Origin: Heracleum sosnowskyi
Lineage: Eukaryota > Streptophyta > Magnoliopsida > Apiales > Apiaceae
Assembly (NCBI GenBank): GCA_030848705.1
Contig: CM061238.1
Coordinates: forward strand, 54,723,133 to 54,787,132
Length of the DNA stretch: 64,000 bases
Reading direction: 5' to 3'
Below the pieces are notes generated by a model, which saw only the letters and a program-made list of their open reading frames with translations, ran no database searches and was not told the DNA's origin. Numbering within the stretch: the first letter of the stretch is position 1; each line of letters begins with the position of its first letter. Below are positions 32,855 through 45,200 of this stretch, piece by piece. The position numbers and the translations under genes are program-made.

Positions 32855-35800
32855 TCAGAAATTCTCAAAATTCATCATTCCAAGTTCATTCACCAACTTA
32901 TTGAAAGTAGCTTCAGGTAGTGGCTTGGTGAATATATCAGCTAGTTGTTGATCAGTAGGAACAAAGTGAAGTTCAATTGTTCCTTCCAGAACCTGTTCTC
33001 TTATAAAGTGATATCTGATACTTATGTGTTTAGTAAGAGAATGCTGAACTGGATTTCCTGTCATTGCAATAGCACTTTGGTTATCACAATAAATAGGGAT
33101 TTTTGAGTATGACAGGCCATAATCTAACAACTGATTTCTCATCCACATTATCTGAGCACAACAACTTCCTGCAGCAATGTACTCAGCTTCTGCAGTTGAA
33201 GTGGAAATAGATTTCTGCTTTTTACTGAACCATGAAACTAGTCTTCCACCCAAAAACTGACAACTTCCTGAAGTACTTTTCCTGTCTATTTTGCATCCTG
33301 CAAAATCAGCATCTGAATAACCACACAACCCAAAATCTGATTCCCTTGCATACCAAAGGCCAAGTGAAGGAGTGCCTTTGAGATATCTGAAAATTCTTTT
33401 GACTGCAATCAGATGTGGTTCTCTAGGTTTTGCTTGAAATCTTGCACATAGACAGGTTGCAAACATGATATCTGGTCTACTGGCAGTGAGATACAATAAA
33501 GAGCCAATCATTCCTCTGTAGTGAGTTACATCTACCTCTTCACCTTGATCAGGATCAAGTTTGGTAGCTGTAGCTATGGGAGTTGAAGCAGGAGTACTGT
33601 CTTGCATGTTAAACCTTGTCAGTAAATTCCTTGTGTATTTAGACTGATTAATAAAAATCCCTTCATTAGTCTGTTTAACTTGAAGACCCAGAAAGTAACT
33701 CATTTCTCCCATCATGCTCATTTGATATCTTGACTGCATAAGCTTGGAAAACTTTTCACACAACTTATTGTTTGTTGACCCAAAAATGATATCATCAACA
33801 TAAATCTGAACTAACAGCAACTCCTTACCATGATTCAAATAAAATAGAGTTTTATCAATTGCACCTCTTTTGAATCCACTTTCCAGTAAGAATTGAGCTA
33901 AGGTTTCATACCATGCTCTTGGAGCTTGCTTTAGTCCATAAAGTGCCTTATCCAGTCTGTAGACATGATCTGGATATTTAGGATCAATGAAACCAGGAGG
34001 TTGTTCAACATAAACTTCTTCCTCCAGTTCACCATTTAAGAAAGCACTTTTAACATCCATCTGGAAAACCTTGAATTTCTTATGTGCTTCATAAGCAAGA
34101 AATATCCTGATGGCTTCTAGTCTTGCAACAGGAGCAAAAGTTTCATCATAGTCAATTCCCTCTTGTTGGGAATACCCCTTTGCAACTAGTCTAGCTTTAT
34201 TTCTGATAATGACTCCATCAGAATCAGTCTTGTTCTTGAAAATCCACTTTGTACCAACTATTGATCTATTCTTTGGTCTTGGTACCAGTTTCCAGACTTC
34301 ATTCCTTTCAAATTCATTCAGTTCTTCTTGCATTGCAGTAACCCAATCAGCATCTTTAAGTGCATCTTCAACTTTCTTAGGCTCCTCCTTGGACAGAAAG
34401 TTATTATATAGACATTCATTCTGAGTTGCACTTCTTGTTTGAACACCTGCTTCAGGATCTCCAATTATCAAATCAGGAGTATGATCTTTTGTCCATTTCC
34501 TTGCTGGTGTCAAATTGTTTCTTGAAGTAGATGCTCCCCCTGGATTGGTGTTATCTTGATTGAAGGAATTTGCTTGAGATGAAGCTCTTCCTGAATTATT
34601 GCTATGCCCTCCTGATGTGTTATCAGGATCTTCACTTGAATCAGTATCTGAAGAATTCTGTCCTGATGATTGAGTTGACTCTGAACTTGTAGTTGAATGC
34701 CGTTGCTCCCCCTCAACATTAGCACTACTAGTTGTATTACTGTTGTTTGCATCATCAGTATTAGTACCATCAGTACCTGGTGAGTCATCAGGATTTGGTG
34801 ACCCGTCAGTACTCTGAAGGCTCTTGATGTAGGATAGCCTATGAATATTCCTTCATCAGCCTTTGTTTCAAATTTCCCTAGCTGTTCAGGATGAGTTCTG
34901 AGAACAAAACATTTACAACCAAACACATGCAGATGCTTCAGGCTTGGCTTCTTCTCTTTGAGAGACTGATAAGGAGTGACACCATGCCTGTTTATCAATG
35001 TAAGATTTTGTGTATAGCATGCTGTGTTGACTGCTTCTGCCCAGAAATATGTAGGTAATTTAGCTTCTTCCAACATAGTTCTGCCAGCTTCAATAAGAGT
35101 TCTATTCTTCCTTTCTACTACTCCATTTTGCTGAGGTGTGCCAGGAGCAGAGAATTGTTGAATGATTCCTTTGTATTTGCAGAACTCTTCCATCTTTGAA
35201 TTCTTAAATTCAGTACCATTATCACTTCTCAGGATCTTGACTTTGTACTTTGTGGTTGTCTCAATCATTCTCACATGATCCAACAGAACTTCAGGAGTTT
35301 CATCTTTTCTGTGCAGAAAATACACCCAGGTGAATCTAGAATATTCATCAACAATTACAAGAGTGTACCTTTTCTTACTGATGGACATGATGTTGACTGG
35401 ACCAAACAGATCAAGATGTAGCATGTGATATGGTTCTTCAATAGAGGATTCTGATTTACTCTGGAATGATGTCCTTCTTTGTTTTGCTTTTTGGCATGCA
35501 TCACAGAGTCCATCAGGTGTATATAAGACATTAGGTAATCCTCTTACTAACTCTTTCTTAACCAACTCATTGATGTTGCTGAAGTTGAGATGAGAAAGCT
35601 TCTTGTGCCAGTTCCAACTTTCATCTACTGAAGCTTTACTGATGAAACATGTAGGGGAGCCATCAGTATCTGAGAGAATGTTGGCTTCATATATGTTACC
35701 ATGCCTGTAGCCAGTTAGTGCTATCTTCCCTGTTGCTTTACTGACTACTTCACAATGTGTGGAATAGAAATTGACATGATAACCTCTGTCAGTGATTTGA

Positions 35801-36030
35801 CTAATACTCAACAAGTTGTGTTTTAGTCCCTTCACTAGAGCTACTTTTTCAATGATGACATTTCCAATGATTATATTGCCATATCCCAAGGTTTGTCCAA
35901 TGTTGCCATCTCCATAAGACACAGTTGGGCCAGCTTTTTCCTCATATTCTGATAACAGGGCTTTGTTTCCAGTCATGTGCACAGAACATCCACTATCCAT
36001 GACTAACACATTTTTCCTTTTACCCTGCAT
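32855..36030 (-). pseudogene. pol: Element D pol, broken by internal deletion
   Basis: The first frame (36030-34510) has protease and integrase matching B to GIFIGYPTSRAFRV, then runs out of frame. Here 175 bp of B (14226-14400) correspond to 12 bp (34801-34812), a net loss of 163 bp removing the region between integrase and the S/D/N-rich linker. RT and RNase H continue in the shifted frame (34513-32855) with intact IYVDDIIFGS, GYSDADFAG and STAEAEYIAAGSC. A fused Pol cannot be made without frameshifting, although protease-integrase and RT-RNase H halves are each open. Confidence 0.92.
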
Positions 36031-36045
36031 CAGAATAGTAAAACA

Positions 36046-38358
36046 CTAGTCAGAATGTTTAGGAACCCACACTTGTTGGATTCCTTGTTCATGCATTTTA
36101 TTAAATTTAACAGCAGAAGACTTTTTGACTTTAGCAGTCCTGACAGGATTTACTCCATCAGGATTTGCTTTGTCAATATCAGTATTAACAAAAGCATGCT
36201 TCACTATGACATTTTCAGTTTTATCAGACTTTGTACTACTTTCAAACTTAGGCAATGGATCATAAAAGTTATAGTACAAATCATGATACTCTTTACATGT
36301 ATAAATAGAATGCCATAGACTACCACAATGAAAACAGGAATTCTGTGGTTTGTAAAATACTGATCTATTCCTAACATCAGACTTAGGAATTTCAGCAATT
36401 TTCTTCTTACTCTTTTTACAATCAATAGCAAGATGATTAGAGTTACCACAGTTAAAACAACACTTTCTAGGTGCATTTGGGATATACTTATAACCATTTT
36501 CTTTATTGATCCCAACTTTACCATTCCTGTTTCTCTTAACAGTAGCTTCCTTTTTCTTATCTGTAACCTCACAGATTTTATCTTTAAGCTGTTTCTGAGA
36601 CAATAGACCTACATTCTTAGTGACTTTGTTCATGACAGGTTTAGACTTTATAATTTTAATTCCTTGAGTAGAAGAAGATCCCTTTTCAAAAGTAGAATTG
36701 GAATCCTTACCAAAAACAAAATTAACAGGAGTAATCTTAGATTTGGTTGAGTCTATAACATGTCTATAGGTCTTTGGACTGACTGTCTCATCAATGACAA
36801 TTTTCTCTTTCAATTTCTTATCCTCATCTGACTTATATCCTAGACACTCTTTCCAATTCTTAGAGGTATTAATCTCATGAAATTTCCTACCAGAGTCTGT
36901 CCAGGTTCTGATTTTCTCATTAGCATATTCAAGTTCTTTTTCAAGGGAAGTACATTTAGATGTCATCTCTAAGTGCATGTGTTTAGCATTATCACATTCT
37001 TTTTGTACTTCTTGCATACGAGAAAATTCAGCTTCTAATATCTCATTCCTTTTTCTAAGGTCAGACATCTCAGATAAGATTCTAGTATTCTCAGCAGTTT
37101 GACTTCTAAAGCTAATATGTAATGACTTTAGAAAACGTCTTAACTCAGAAGCATTATCAGTATCAAAATCAAAGATAGTATTTAGTACCTTATCATCAGG
37201 AGCAGCAGTTACATCAGCATTGGTCATTAACGCATAGTTGACTACCTCAGTATCAGATTCTGAGGAAGAGTCCATCCAATCCTTGCTTGATGTGATGAGT
37301 GCCTTTGTCTTGTTGCATTCAGAAGCAAAGTGACCCATACCATTACACTTGTAGCATCTAACCTTTGACTTGTCAAATTTGCTACCCTTGCTGTCCTTCT
37401 TGATATACTTGTCTTTGTCTGCTTTGAAGGTCTTTTTCTGAAAGTTGCCTTGTCTTCTATTCTTCCTGAACTTCATCCTTCTGAAGTTTCTGACAATCAT
37501 AGCAACCATCTCTTCCATGTCTGAATCAGAAGATTCATCACCAGTATTGGCATCAGGATTGCCATCAGTATCTGATGAAGAGTCGTCAGTATCTGACTCA
37601 GCTTCTCTTGCTTTCCTTCTAGAGACCTCCATAGCTTTCCCTTTTGATTTTGCTTCTACATTCAAAGCAATTGACTTTGCCTTGCTGCTTTTCTTGTTCT
37701 TTCTCTGTTGAACTTCAAGATCATGAGTTCTTAGCATCCCATAGATCTCATCAAGAGACACAATGTTCAGATCATACTGGTGTCTAATGATTGAGGTCTG
37801 AGTATCCCATTCTTCAGGTAAAGCTCTAAGAAATTTGGTGTTTGAATCTTCAGTTTCATATACTTTGTCAACTAAGGATAAGCTGTTCAATAGTGTCAGA
37901 AATCTATCATATAGATCAGTCAGGCTCTCTTCAGGTCTTGCATCGAATTGTTCATATTCTTGAATCAATAGAGCCCTTCTATTTTTCTTGACAGATGCAG
38001 ATCCCTGGCACTGAGTTTCCAAAGTATCCCAGATTTCTTTTGAAGACTTGCATGCAATCACTCTGTTTGACATAACAGCATCAAGGCTATTATGCAAGAT
38101 ATTCTTTATCTTTGGTTCCCTGAGTACATGAGCTTTTTCTTCTGGAGTCCATTCAGCTTTAGCTTTGACCACATAATGTTCTGGTACTGTATCTGTTCGT
38201 TCTACGAACTTTGTTGGTATATATGGTCCATCACGAATCCTGTCCAAGTAGTCGGGATCCATAGCTTCCAGGTACATCAGCATCTTTACCCTCCATGTAG
38301 GATATTCTGATATCTTCAAGATGGGAATCTTCATGCTTTCATACTTGGTTGTCGACAT
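36046..38358 (-). CDS. gag: Element D Gag polyprotein, intact
   Basis: 770 residues from MSTTKYESMKIPILKI. Domains: copia Gag region 1-220; basic and acidic linker 220-300; zinc knuckle 335-348 (CYKCNGMGHFASEC); coiled coil about 405-490; second knuckle 634-647 (CFNCGNSNHLAIDC); third 675-688 (CFHCGSLWHSIYTC). It ends QVWVPKHSD then TAG, with pol in the same phase beyond. Nearly identical to B. It should assemble particles and package RNA in the cytoplasm. With C's Pol it could in principle complement defective copies; that is inference. Confidence 0.93.
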   Translation of the reverse strand: MSTTKYESMKIPILKISEYPTWRVKMLMYLEAMDPDYLDRIRDGPYIPTKFVERTDTVPEHYVVKAKAEWTPEEKAHVLREPKIKNILHNSLDAVMSNRVIACKSSKEIWDTLETQCQGSASVKKNRRALLIQEYEQFDARPEESLTDLYDRFLTLLNSLSLVDKVYETEDSNTKFLRALPEEWDTQTSIIRHQYDLNIVSLDEIYGMLRTHDLEVQQRKNKKSSKAKSIALNVEAKSKGKAMEVSRRKAREAESDTDDSSSDTDGNPDANTGDESSDSDMEEMVAMIVRNFRRMKFRKNRRQGNFQKKTFKADKDKYIKKDSKGSKFDKSKVRCYKCNGMGHFASECNKTKALITSSKDWMDSSSESDTEVVNYALMTNADVTAAPDDKVLNTIFDFDTDNASELRRFLKSLHISFRSQTAENTRILSEMSDLRKRNEILEAEFSRMQEVQKECDNAKHMHLEMTSKCTSLEKELEYANEKIRTWTDSGRKFHEINTSKNWKECLGYKSDEDKKLKEKIVIDETVSPKTYRHVIDSTKSKITPVNFVFGKDSNSTFEKGSSSTQGIKIIKSKPVMNKVTKNVGLLSQKQLKDKICEVTDKKKEATVKRNRNGKVGINKENGYKYIPNAPRKCCFNCGNSNHLAIDCKKSKKKIAEIPKSDVRNRSVFYKPQNSCFHCGSLWHSIYTCKEYHDLYYNFYDPLPKFESSTKSDKTENVIVKHAFVNTDIDKANPDGVNPVRTAKVKKSSAVKFNKMHEQGIQQVWVPKHSD

Positions 38359-38393
38359 CTTTAGATCGTATCTGATTCAGAATTAAATCAGTT

Positions 38394-38408
38394 TGCTCTG
38401 ATACCAAT
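38394..38408 (-). other. Element D primer binding site
   Basis: Minus-strand ATTGGTATCAGAGCA directly after the 5' LTR; tRNA-iMet type. Confidence 0.9.
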
Positions 38409-39029
38409 TGTTGCCCAGTAAATAACAATTGTAGAAGGGGGTTGAATACAATTGTTTAAGATTCTCGACTTTATATAACACAAATATGAAAGATCAATAA
38501 CAATAACAATAACAGCTTTATTAACTTTGATATAAAACTGTTACAAACTCTCTTAAGAAATTCTGATGTTCTTAAGAGCTGCTAGCTTACAAAAACTCTC
38601 TCAAGAAATTCTGTTCTTAAGAGCTTCTATTCGATTATGTTCTCTCTCGAATGAATAATTCTCTCTCTCTGATGAGTACATGAATCGAAACCAAAACTGT
38701 GTTTATATAGTGCACACAGCTTCTCTATCAATAACAAGATAAGTCCTAATCATAACAAAGATAGAAACATATCTTTAATCGATAGCTGCATTCTACAAAC
38801 CAGGAACAAACTTCCATGTTTATCTAGACTCCAAATATAACTCGAAGTAGGAATCCTGATCAGCTTCAAGTCCTGATGATCAAACCTGATCATAGTCTGA
38901 GTAGGAATCCTGATGATCAATAAGATACTGACGCTTGATCAAATACTGATGACCATGCAATACTGATGACGTCAGCAATCCTGATCAGTTGAGTCTAGCT
39001 TCTGACGATCATTGAATTCTGATCTAACA
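38409..39029 (-). repeat. Element D 5' LTR (right), promoter-bearing
   Basis: Active LTR with the TATA box at 38702-38710, reversed AATCCTGAT words upstream of it, and two leader hairpins downstream. It abuts the PBS. Confidence 0.95.
38550..38623 (-). promoter_or_regulatory. Paired RNA hairpins in element D leader
   Basis: Arms 38550-38559 with 38569-38578 (10-bp stem) and 38598-38607 with 38614-38623 (10-bp stem with one U-G pair). In the first stem D has U-A where B has C-G, a compensatory pair change. Confidence 0.55.
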
Positions 39030-40780
39030 GCTTGAATGTCAGACAACTCTACTTGTATATCAGGATTGGAATGAGCAGGACTAGCTTCAGCATTGTCATC
39101 CTCTGCTTCATTCTCTGTAAGAACATTTTCTACCATTCTTTCAGGATCATTAGAGTGTGCAGTATGACTAAACTCTGCTTGTTGAACAATCTCAACAACA
39201 GATTGTTGTAGAGCTTCAAGAACAAGAACATCCTCAGAGTTTACAATAAACTCTGCTTCAACAGGAACATTCTCTGTTGCATCCTTATCAGCAACATCAG
39301 AATTTGTAGCAACAGTTTCTGTAGCATTAGCATCCAAAGTCTGATCGACTTCCTCACCCTTCTCAAGATCAAAAGAAATTATTTCAGTGTGAGAAGCCAT
39401 AGATTCTGCAAGTTCAACAGTATCTTGATCAGCTTCCAAACCCTCTGGGAAATGTTCAGAGTTTATAGAGAGATTTGCTTCAATGTCCATATAAAATCCT
39501 TGTGGCTCAACATTTTCTGTAGCCTCCTGAACAAGAATTTCAGGAGCTTCATCTGCAGCTTCACGTGCAGCTTCCTCAACTATATCAGCATTTGATGTAG
39601 GAGCTTCATCTTGAAAAACAGTCTCCATAAAAACTCTGTCCTCAGGAACAGCTTCATCATTTGGAATCTCAAGATTATCAGCAACAGTTGAAGAGATATT
39701 CTCAGCACCAAACAACTGTGCTGCTACCAATCGTCGTTTTCTCTGATGAAGAGTTTCTTCATCAGTTTCAGTCTCTTCATCAAGAATAGCAGACTTTACC
39801 CTATTGGCTCTTCTTTTCTTCATTCTTTTCTTCTGAGGCATATCATCAGCATTTGATGCCCCAGCTTCAGCGTTTATCCTGACAGACTTAACAGCCCTCT
39901 CTTTAGATTTCTGTGACCTTTGTGGTTGAGACACAGAAGGTCCAGCTTCAGCGTTTATCAGTTGTGGTTGTTGTTGTTGTTGTAAGTTTACCAAGAATTG
40001 TTGCACAGACTCAGGTAGCAACAAAACACCAACATCTCCTTTCTTGTTATCTTTATTGGTTAGATCAGAGAATATGCGTTTATTTAATTTAAAACAGGGA
40101 ATCACATCATTCTCATCTATCTCTACGTCAGAAACACATTCAGAGAATATCAATTGACAAAATCTTGCAAAATAGACGACACCTCTGTTTTCATTCATTT
40201 TCTCACCTATATTATTTAGAACTAGCCTAGCAACATCAAAATTACCTCCATAAAGAAGAGAAAACCCGATTTGCAGACTATCCGTGGGAATAGCATCCCA
40301 GTTCGTGCATTTCTTGCCGAACGCCCTTGTTATGCAGTCGAAAAAGAAACTCCATTCCTTTCGCAAGAGCGGTCGCTTCAACTGACCAAGCTTTGTCAGT
40401 GGCCCAGAGTATCCTATTTCCCTCATCATTCGAACTAACTCAGAATCTCCAACAGAGATTATGAAAGCATTAAAGTCTTCAAGGCCCAGAGCATCACGAA
40501 CAGTTGTAGGAGTAACTACAAACTCTTCTCCTTGAAATTCAAAGATAATAGATGGAGACCCAGACTCTCCTCCATTGTCATAAGTACCTGTCTGCCAAAA
40601 AGATCTGATTTGAGATGCAGACAGCTTCGACGGTGCGGTGAGAGCAGTGCCGATATCAGAGTTTGTCAAGAAACTCTGAATCAAATGAAACGCCTCCGGT
40701 GCGTTCTCATTTGCTAAAGGAGCTGAGTAATTGTTAGGAACAAATTCTAACCCAGAAGCAATAAACATTGTTGTAGCCAT
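39030..40780 (-). pseudogene. Element C ORF3, 5' part (split by D)
   Basis: Starts at ATG 40780 (MATTMFIASGLEFVPNNY) and runs 583 codons plus two bases to the point where D entered (GCTTG duplicated). The N-terminal 290 residues align with ORF3 of B and D by pattern: FHLIQSFL, IRSFWQTGTY, VVTPTTVRDALGL, KEWSFFFDCITRAF, ARFCQLIFSE. A QQQQQ-rich segment, a basic KKRMKKRR segment and an acidic A/E/D-rich stretch follow. No signal peptide or membrane segment is evident. Removing D joins it in frame to 27159. Function unknown. Confidence 0.8.
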
Positions 40781-41524
40781 TAGAACAGTTTAGAAGAAAG
40801 CAAACAGAGAATAGATTGTATGCAGTGAAAGTGTTTGAGACAATGTGTGTAAGTAAAAGCTTATGAAAAGTTGAGGTGTGTAAAAGAATGAACCGTTTAT
40901 GTGTAGTATATTTAAATAATAACTGTGAAGATTAAAACTCAAACGTTTTAATCATTACTACACATAGCAGGCGTCTTTGAAAAGTGTGTGAGTGGGACAG
41001 GTGTCAAACGTGTATACGCTGACAGCTGTATGTAACAACTTTCAATACACATGCGCAGTAAAAATAGCCATAATTACCGCTTATCACCTTGTTCAAAACA
41101 CTCAATCTCTCTCTCTCTGTTTAATACAAATATGAACCGTTTGTTATCATACTCCTTTGAATTTCAAAACAAATGTCTAATCTCAAAATTATAAAATGTC
41201 TGAAACAAAGAAATCATTTTAACCATCAGAGATTAAAACAATGTTACCTCGGCGTATTTCACACAATACATCAGTGTTTACCATTTGTCCTTCTTTGGCA
41301 ATAAACTCTTTTCTCAATCTGTACAGGTGTGAATAATTGTGTGTGCAATAGCAGAGTTTACCGAAATCAATATTTAGATCATCTCAAAGTGCATAAAATC
41401 CACAAACTAAAGCAGTAAAAACTGGTTGCCTAAACTCTCATGTATAAAATAAAATCTGATTTTATATCTAAACTCTGTAATACTGATATCCTTTCATTTG
41501 GATATATCTTTTATTTTTCACCCC

Positions 41525-41611
<87 letters not shown>

Positions 41612-42230
41612 AATTAAATTTTTATTTTTCCAGTAATCAGTGGTTGGCACTAGTCACCAAAAATCAAAGATTTTAGCCCTTATTTCATACAATAAGTTCC
41701 TGGATCTTCCTAGGCACAACATGATCTCAAAGGAATTTGTGCTCTTTTTGGCATCTTTTGATTTGAGGGTGAATTATTTGCAATTAATAATCAGAGTTTA
41801 GACTTTTCATCAGTTAATACAATTAATTTATGAGAGAAAATGCAAACAGCTAATACAGACTCAGTGTATAGGATCAATAAACTAAGAGATGCTATAAATA
41901 TAGAGACAGTATCATGCTGTGTTAACTTACTGCACATATTTGAGATCAGAATCTATATAACTCTTAAGGATTCATAATTACTTACTGAGAATTATGTTCC
42001 ATATAAATTTCTTCATTGGTCCATATGTTTCAGACAAAATTACAATCAGAGTATAGCATTAGACTCTTACTATCAGAGTATGACCAACACTTTATGACTA
42101 ACAGAGTTTAGCAGCAGAGTTTTACTTTCAGAGTTTATGATACTGGTACTCATAACAGTTAATACATGCAAGGAATCATGAGCATAAAAAAAAATCAAAC
42201 ATGTATAGTTTTTGAGTCTAACCCGTATCT
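40781..42230 (-). promoter_or_regulatory. Element C pol-ORF3 spacer with promoter-like features
   Basis: 1450 bp without a coding frame. It contains many CAGAGTTT words (for example 41352 and several in 42060-42140), a long TA microsatellite (41528-41608), GACAGGTGTCAAA at 40997 (217 bp before ORF3, shared with B and D), a TATA-like TTTAAATATA (minus strand, near 40910) and a pyrimidine-rich, leader-like stretch to the ATG. It looks like a promoter with 5' UTR for ORF3; this is inferred. Confidence 0.35.
41528..41608. repeat. (TA)n microsatellite
   Basis: About 40 uninterrupted TA units within the pol-ORF3 spacer of element C. The apparent frame through it is a low-complexity artefact. Confidence 0.95.
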
Positions 42231-45200
42231 CTAGTCGAAACCAGAGATCATTCCAAGTTCATTTACCAATCTTGTAAAAGTAGCTTCACTCAAAGGTTTG
42301 GTGAAGATATCTGCAAGTTGTTGGTCTGTAGACACAAAATGAAGCTCAATGTTTCCTTCTTCCACATGTTCCCTGATAAAATGATACCTTATGCTGATGT
42401 GCTTGGTCATGGAGTGCTGTACTGGATTTCCTGTCATAGCAATAGCACTTTGGTTATCACAGAAAATAGGTATTTTAGAGTACTTCAAACCATAATCCAG
42501 CAACTGATTCTTCATCCACAGAATCTGTGCACAACAGCTACCAGCAGCTATATACTCTGCTTCTGCAGTGGATGTGGAAATAGACTTTTGTTTCTTGCTA
42601 TACCAAGAAACCAATCTGTCACCTAAGAATTGACAGCTTCCACTTGTACTTTTTCTGTCTATCTTACAGCCTGCAAAATCTGCATCAGAGTAACCAATTA
42701 GCTTAAACTCTGATTCTCTAGGATACCACAAACCCAAGGTTATGGTTCCTTTGAGATATTTGAAGATCCTTTTTACAGCTGTTAGATGAGGCTCTCTGGG
42801 ATCTGCTTGAAATCTTGCACAAAGACATGTTGCATACATGATATCAGGTCTACTTGCAGTAAGATACAGTAAAGACCCTATCATTCCTCTGTAGTTTGTC
42901 ATATCTACTGAGGCTCCTGTGTCTTTGTCTAGCTTTGTTGCTGTAGCCATGGGAGTTGTAGCAGATGAACTATCAAGCATACCAAATTTCTTGAGAAGAT
43001 TTCTAGTATATTTTGCTTGATTGATAAAAATACCATCATCTGTTTGCTTGACCTGTAAGCCTAGAAAATAACTAAGCTCTCCCATCATGCTCATTTGATA
43101 CCTGGATTGCATAAGCTTTGCAAACTTCTTACAAAGTTTGTCATTAGTAGATCCAAAGATAATATCATCTACATAAATTTGAACTAAAAGCAAATCATCA
43201 CCAGAATTGAAATAAAACAAGGTTTTATCAATTGTACCTCTTGTGAACCCACTTTCTAAAAGAAATTGAGCAAGAGTTTCATACCATGCTCTTGGTGCTT
43301 GCTTTAGTCCATATAATGCCTTGTCAAGCCTGTAGACATAATCTGGATGCTTGGGATCTACAAATCCTGGTGGTTGTTCAACGAACACTTCTTCTTCAAG
43401 CTTCCCATTGAGAAAAGCACTCTTTACATCCATCTGAAAGACTTTAAACTTCTTGTGTGCAGCATAGGCCAGAAAAATTCTTATGGCTTCCAATCTTGCA
43501 ACTGGAGCAAAGGTTTCATCATAGTCAATCCCTTCCTGTTGTGAATAACCTTTAGCCACAAGTCTAGCCTTGTTTCTTGTAATCACACCTTCACTGTCAG
43601 TCTTGTTTCTGAAAACCCACTTTGTACCTACTATTGATCTATTCTTTGGTCTAGGTACAAGTGTCCAGACTTCATTTTTTTCAAATTCATTTAACTCTTC
43701 TTGCATTGCTGTAATCCAATTAGCATCTTGAAGAGCTTCCTCCACTTTCTTTGGTTCTGTTTGAGACAAGAAAGCATGATACAGACACTCATTATTTGTT
43801 GCACTTCTAGTTCTCACACTAGCATCAGGATCTCCAATTATGAGATCATGTGTGTGTGCCTGTGTCCACTTTCTTGCTGTTGGTAAGTGGTTTCTTGCAT
43901 CATTATTGAATCCTCCCCTTTGATCCATGCTTTCCTGATTCATATGTTGACTTTCTGCAGTATCTGAGGCTCCCCCTGAATTGGATGGCTCAGAGTTTGA
44001 ACTGTCAGAGTTTGAATCAGTTTCCTCAACTGACTCACTTGCTGTGTCTTGTTGAGCTTCTTCACGCTCCCCCTCAACTGGTTCTCTATTTTGTTCAATT
44101 TGAGAATTTCCAGTTTCTCCAGTATTTACCAGTAGAGGTTCAGAGTATGCTTCATCAGAGTTTGTCAGAACCGCTTCATCAGAGTTTGTCGGTACTGCTT
44201 CATCAGAGTTTACATCATCAGAGAATAAACCTTCATTTTCAAAACGCAGTTGATCATATCCATCTAAGTCATCAAGTCCAGTTATTTTCTTGTCATCAAA
44301 TGACACATGTATGGATTCCATGATCACTTTAGTTCTCAGATTGTAGACTCTGAATGCTTTTGTTGACAATGGATAGCCAACAAAGATTCCTTCATCAGCT
44401 TTTAACTCGAACTTGGTCAACTGTTCAGGATGAGTCTTCAACACAAAGCATTTGCATCCAAATATATGAAAATATTTCAAATTTGGCTTCTTATTTTTCA
44501 CCATCTCATATGGTGTTTTCCCATGCTTGTTGATCAGTGTAGCATTTTGAGTAAAACAAGCAGTTTGAACAGCTTCTGCCCAGAAATAAGTTGGTAATTT
44601 TGCTTCTTCAAGCATAGTTCTGGCTGCTTCAATTAAAGTTCTGTTCTTTCTTTCAACTACACCATTTTGCTGTGGAGTTCCAGGTGCAGAAAATTCTTGT
44701 TTCACTCCTCTTTCCTTGCAGAAAGCTTCCATGATTGAGTTTCTGAATTCAGTTCCATTATCACTCCTTATAATTTTGACTTTGTGCTGTGATCCTTTGT
44801 CCAGTAGATTTACATGATCCATCAGAGTTTGAGCAGTTTCATCCTTCTTTGATAAGAAATACACCCATGTATATCTAGTATATTCATCAACAATTACTAG
44901 AGCATATTTCTTTCTGCCCATGGACATCACATTCACTGGTCCAAAGAGATCAACATGAAGAAGATGATAAGGTTCCACTACTGAAGATTCAGATTTGCTC
45001 TTGAAAGATGACTTCCTTTGCTTGGCCTTTTGACAAGAATCACATAGGCCATCTAGACTGAGTATTGATTTTGGGAGTCCCCTTACAAGATCCTTTCTTA
45101 TTAGCTCATTTATGTTGTTCAAATTGAGATGAGAGAGCTTCTTATGCCAATTCCAACTCTCTTCATTTGACATTCTTGCAGTCAGACACACTGTTTTTCC

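Larger units (their letters stand above)
27165..39029 (-). mobile_element. Element D: youngest SIRE-like copia element, inside C's ORF3
   Basis: Two 621-bp LTRs (27165-27785 and 38409-39029), apparently identical, flanked by GCTTG (27160-27164, 39030-39034); total 11,865 bp. Minus-strand order: 5' LTR, PBS, gag, pol, a 496-bp spacer, ORF3, PPT, 3' LTR. gag and ORF3 are fully open; pol has a net 163-bp deletion and so is shifted. Same family as B (most of the interior about 95-98% identical), but U5 and the ORF3 N-terminus differ strongly. Identical LTRs indicate very recent insertion. Confidence 0.95.

Noticed and set aside
41468..41650. Frame coding a long IYIYIY stretch
   Set aside because: Produced by the TA microsatellite.
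43985..44323. Antisense 112-codon frame opposite the C pol linker
   Set aside because: Leucine/serine/histidine-rich shadow of the repeated coding words; no start context or homology.
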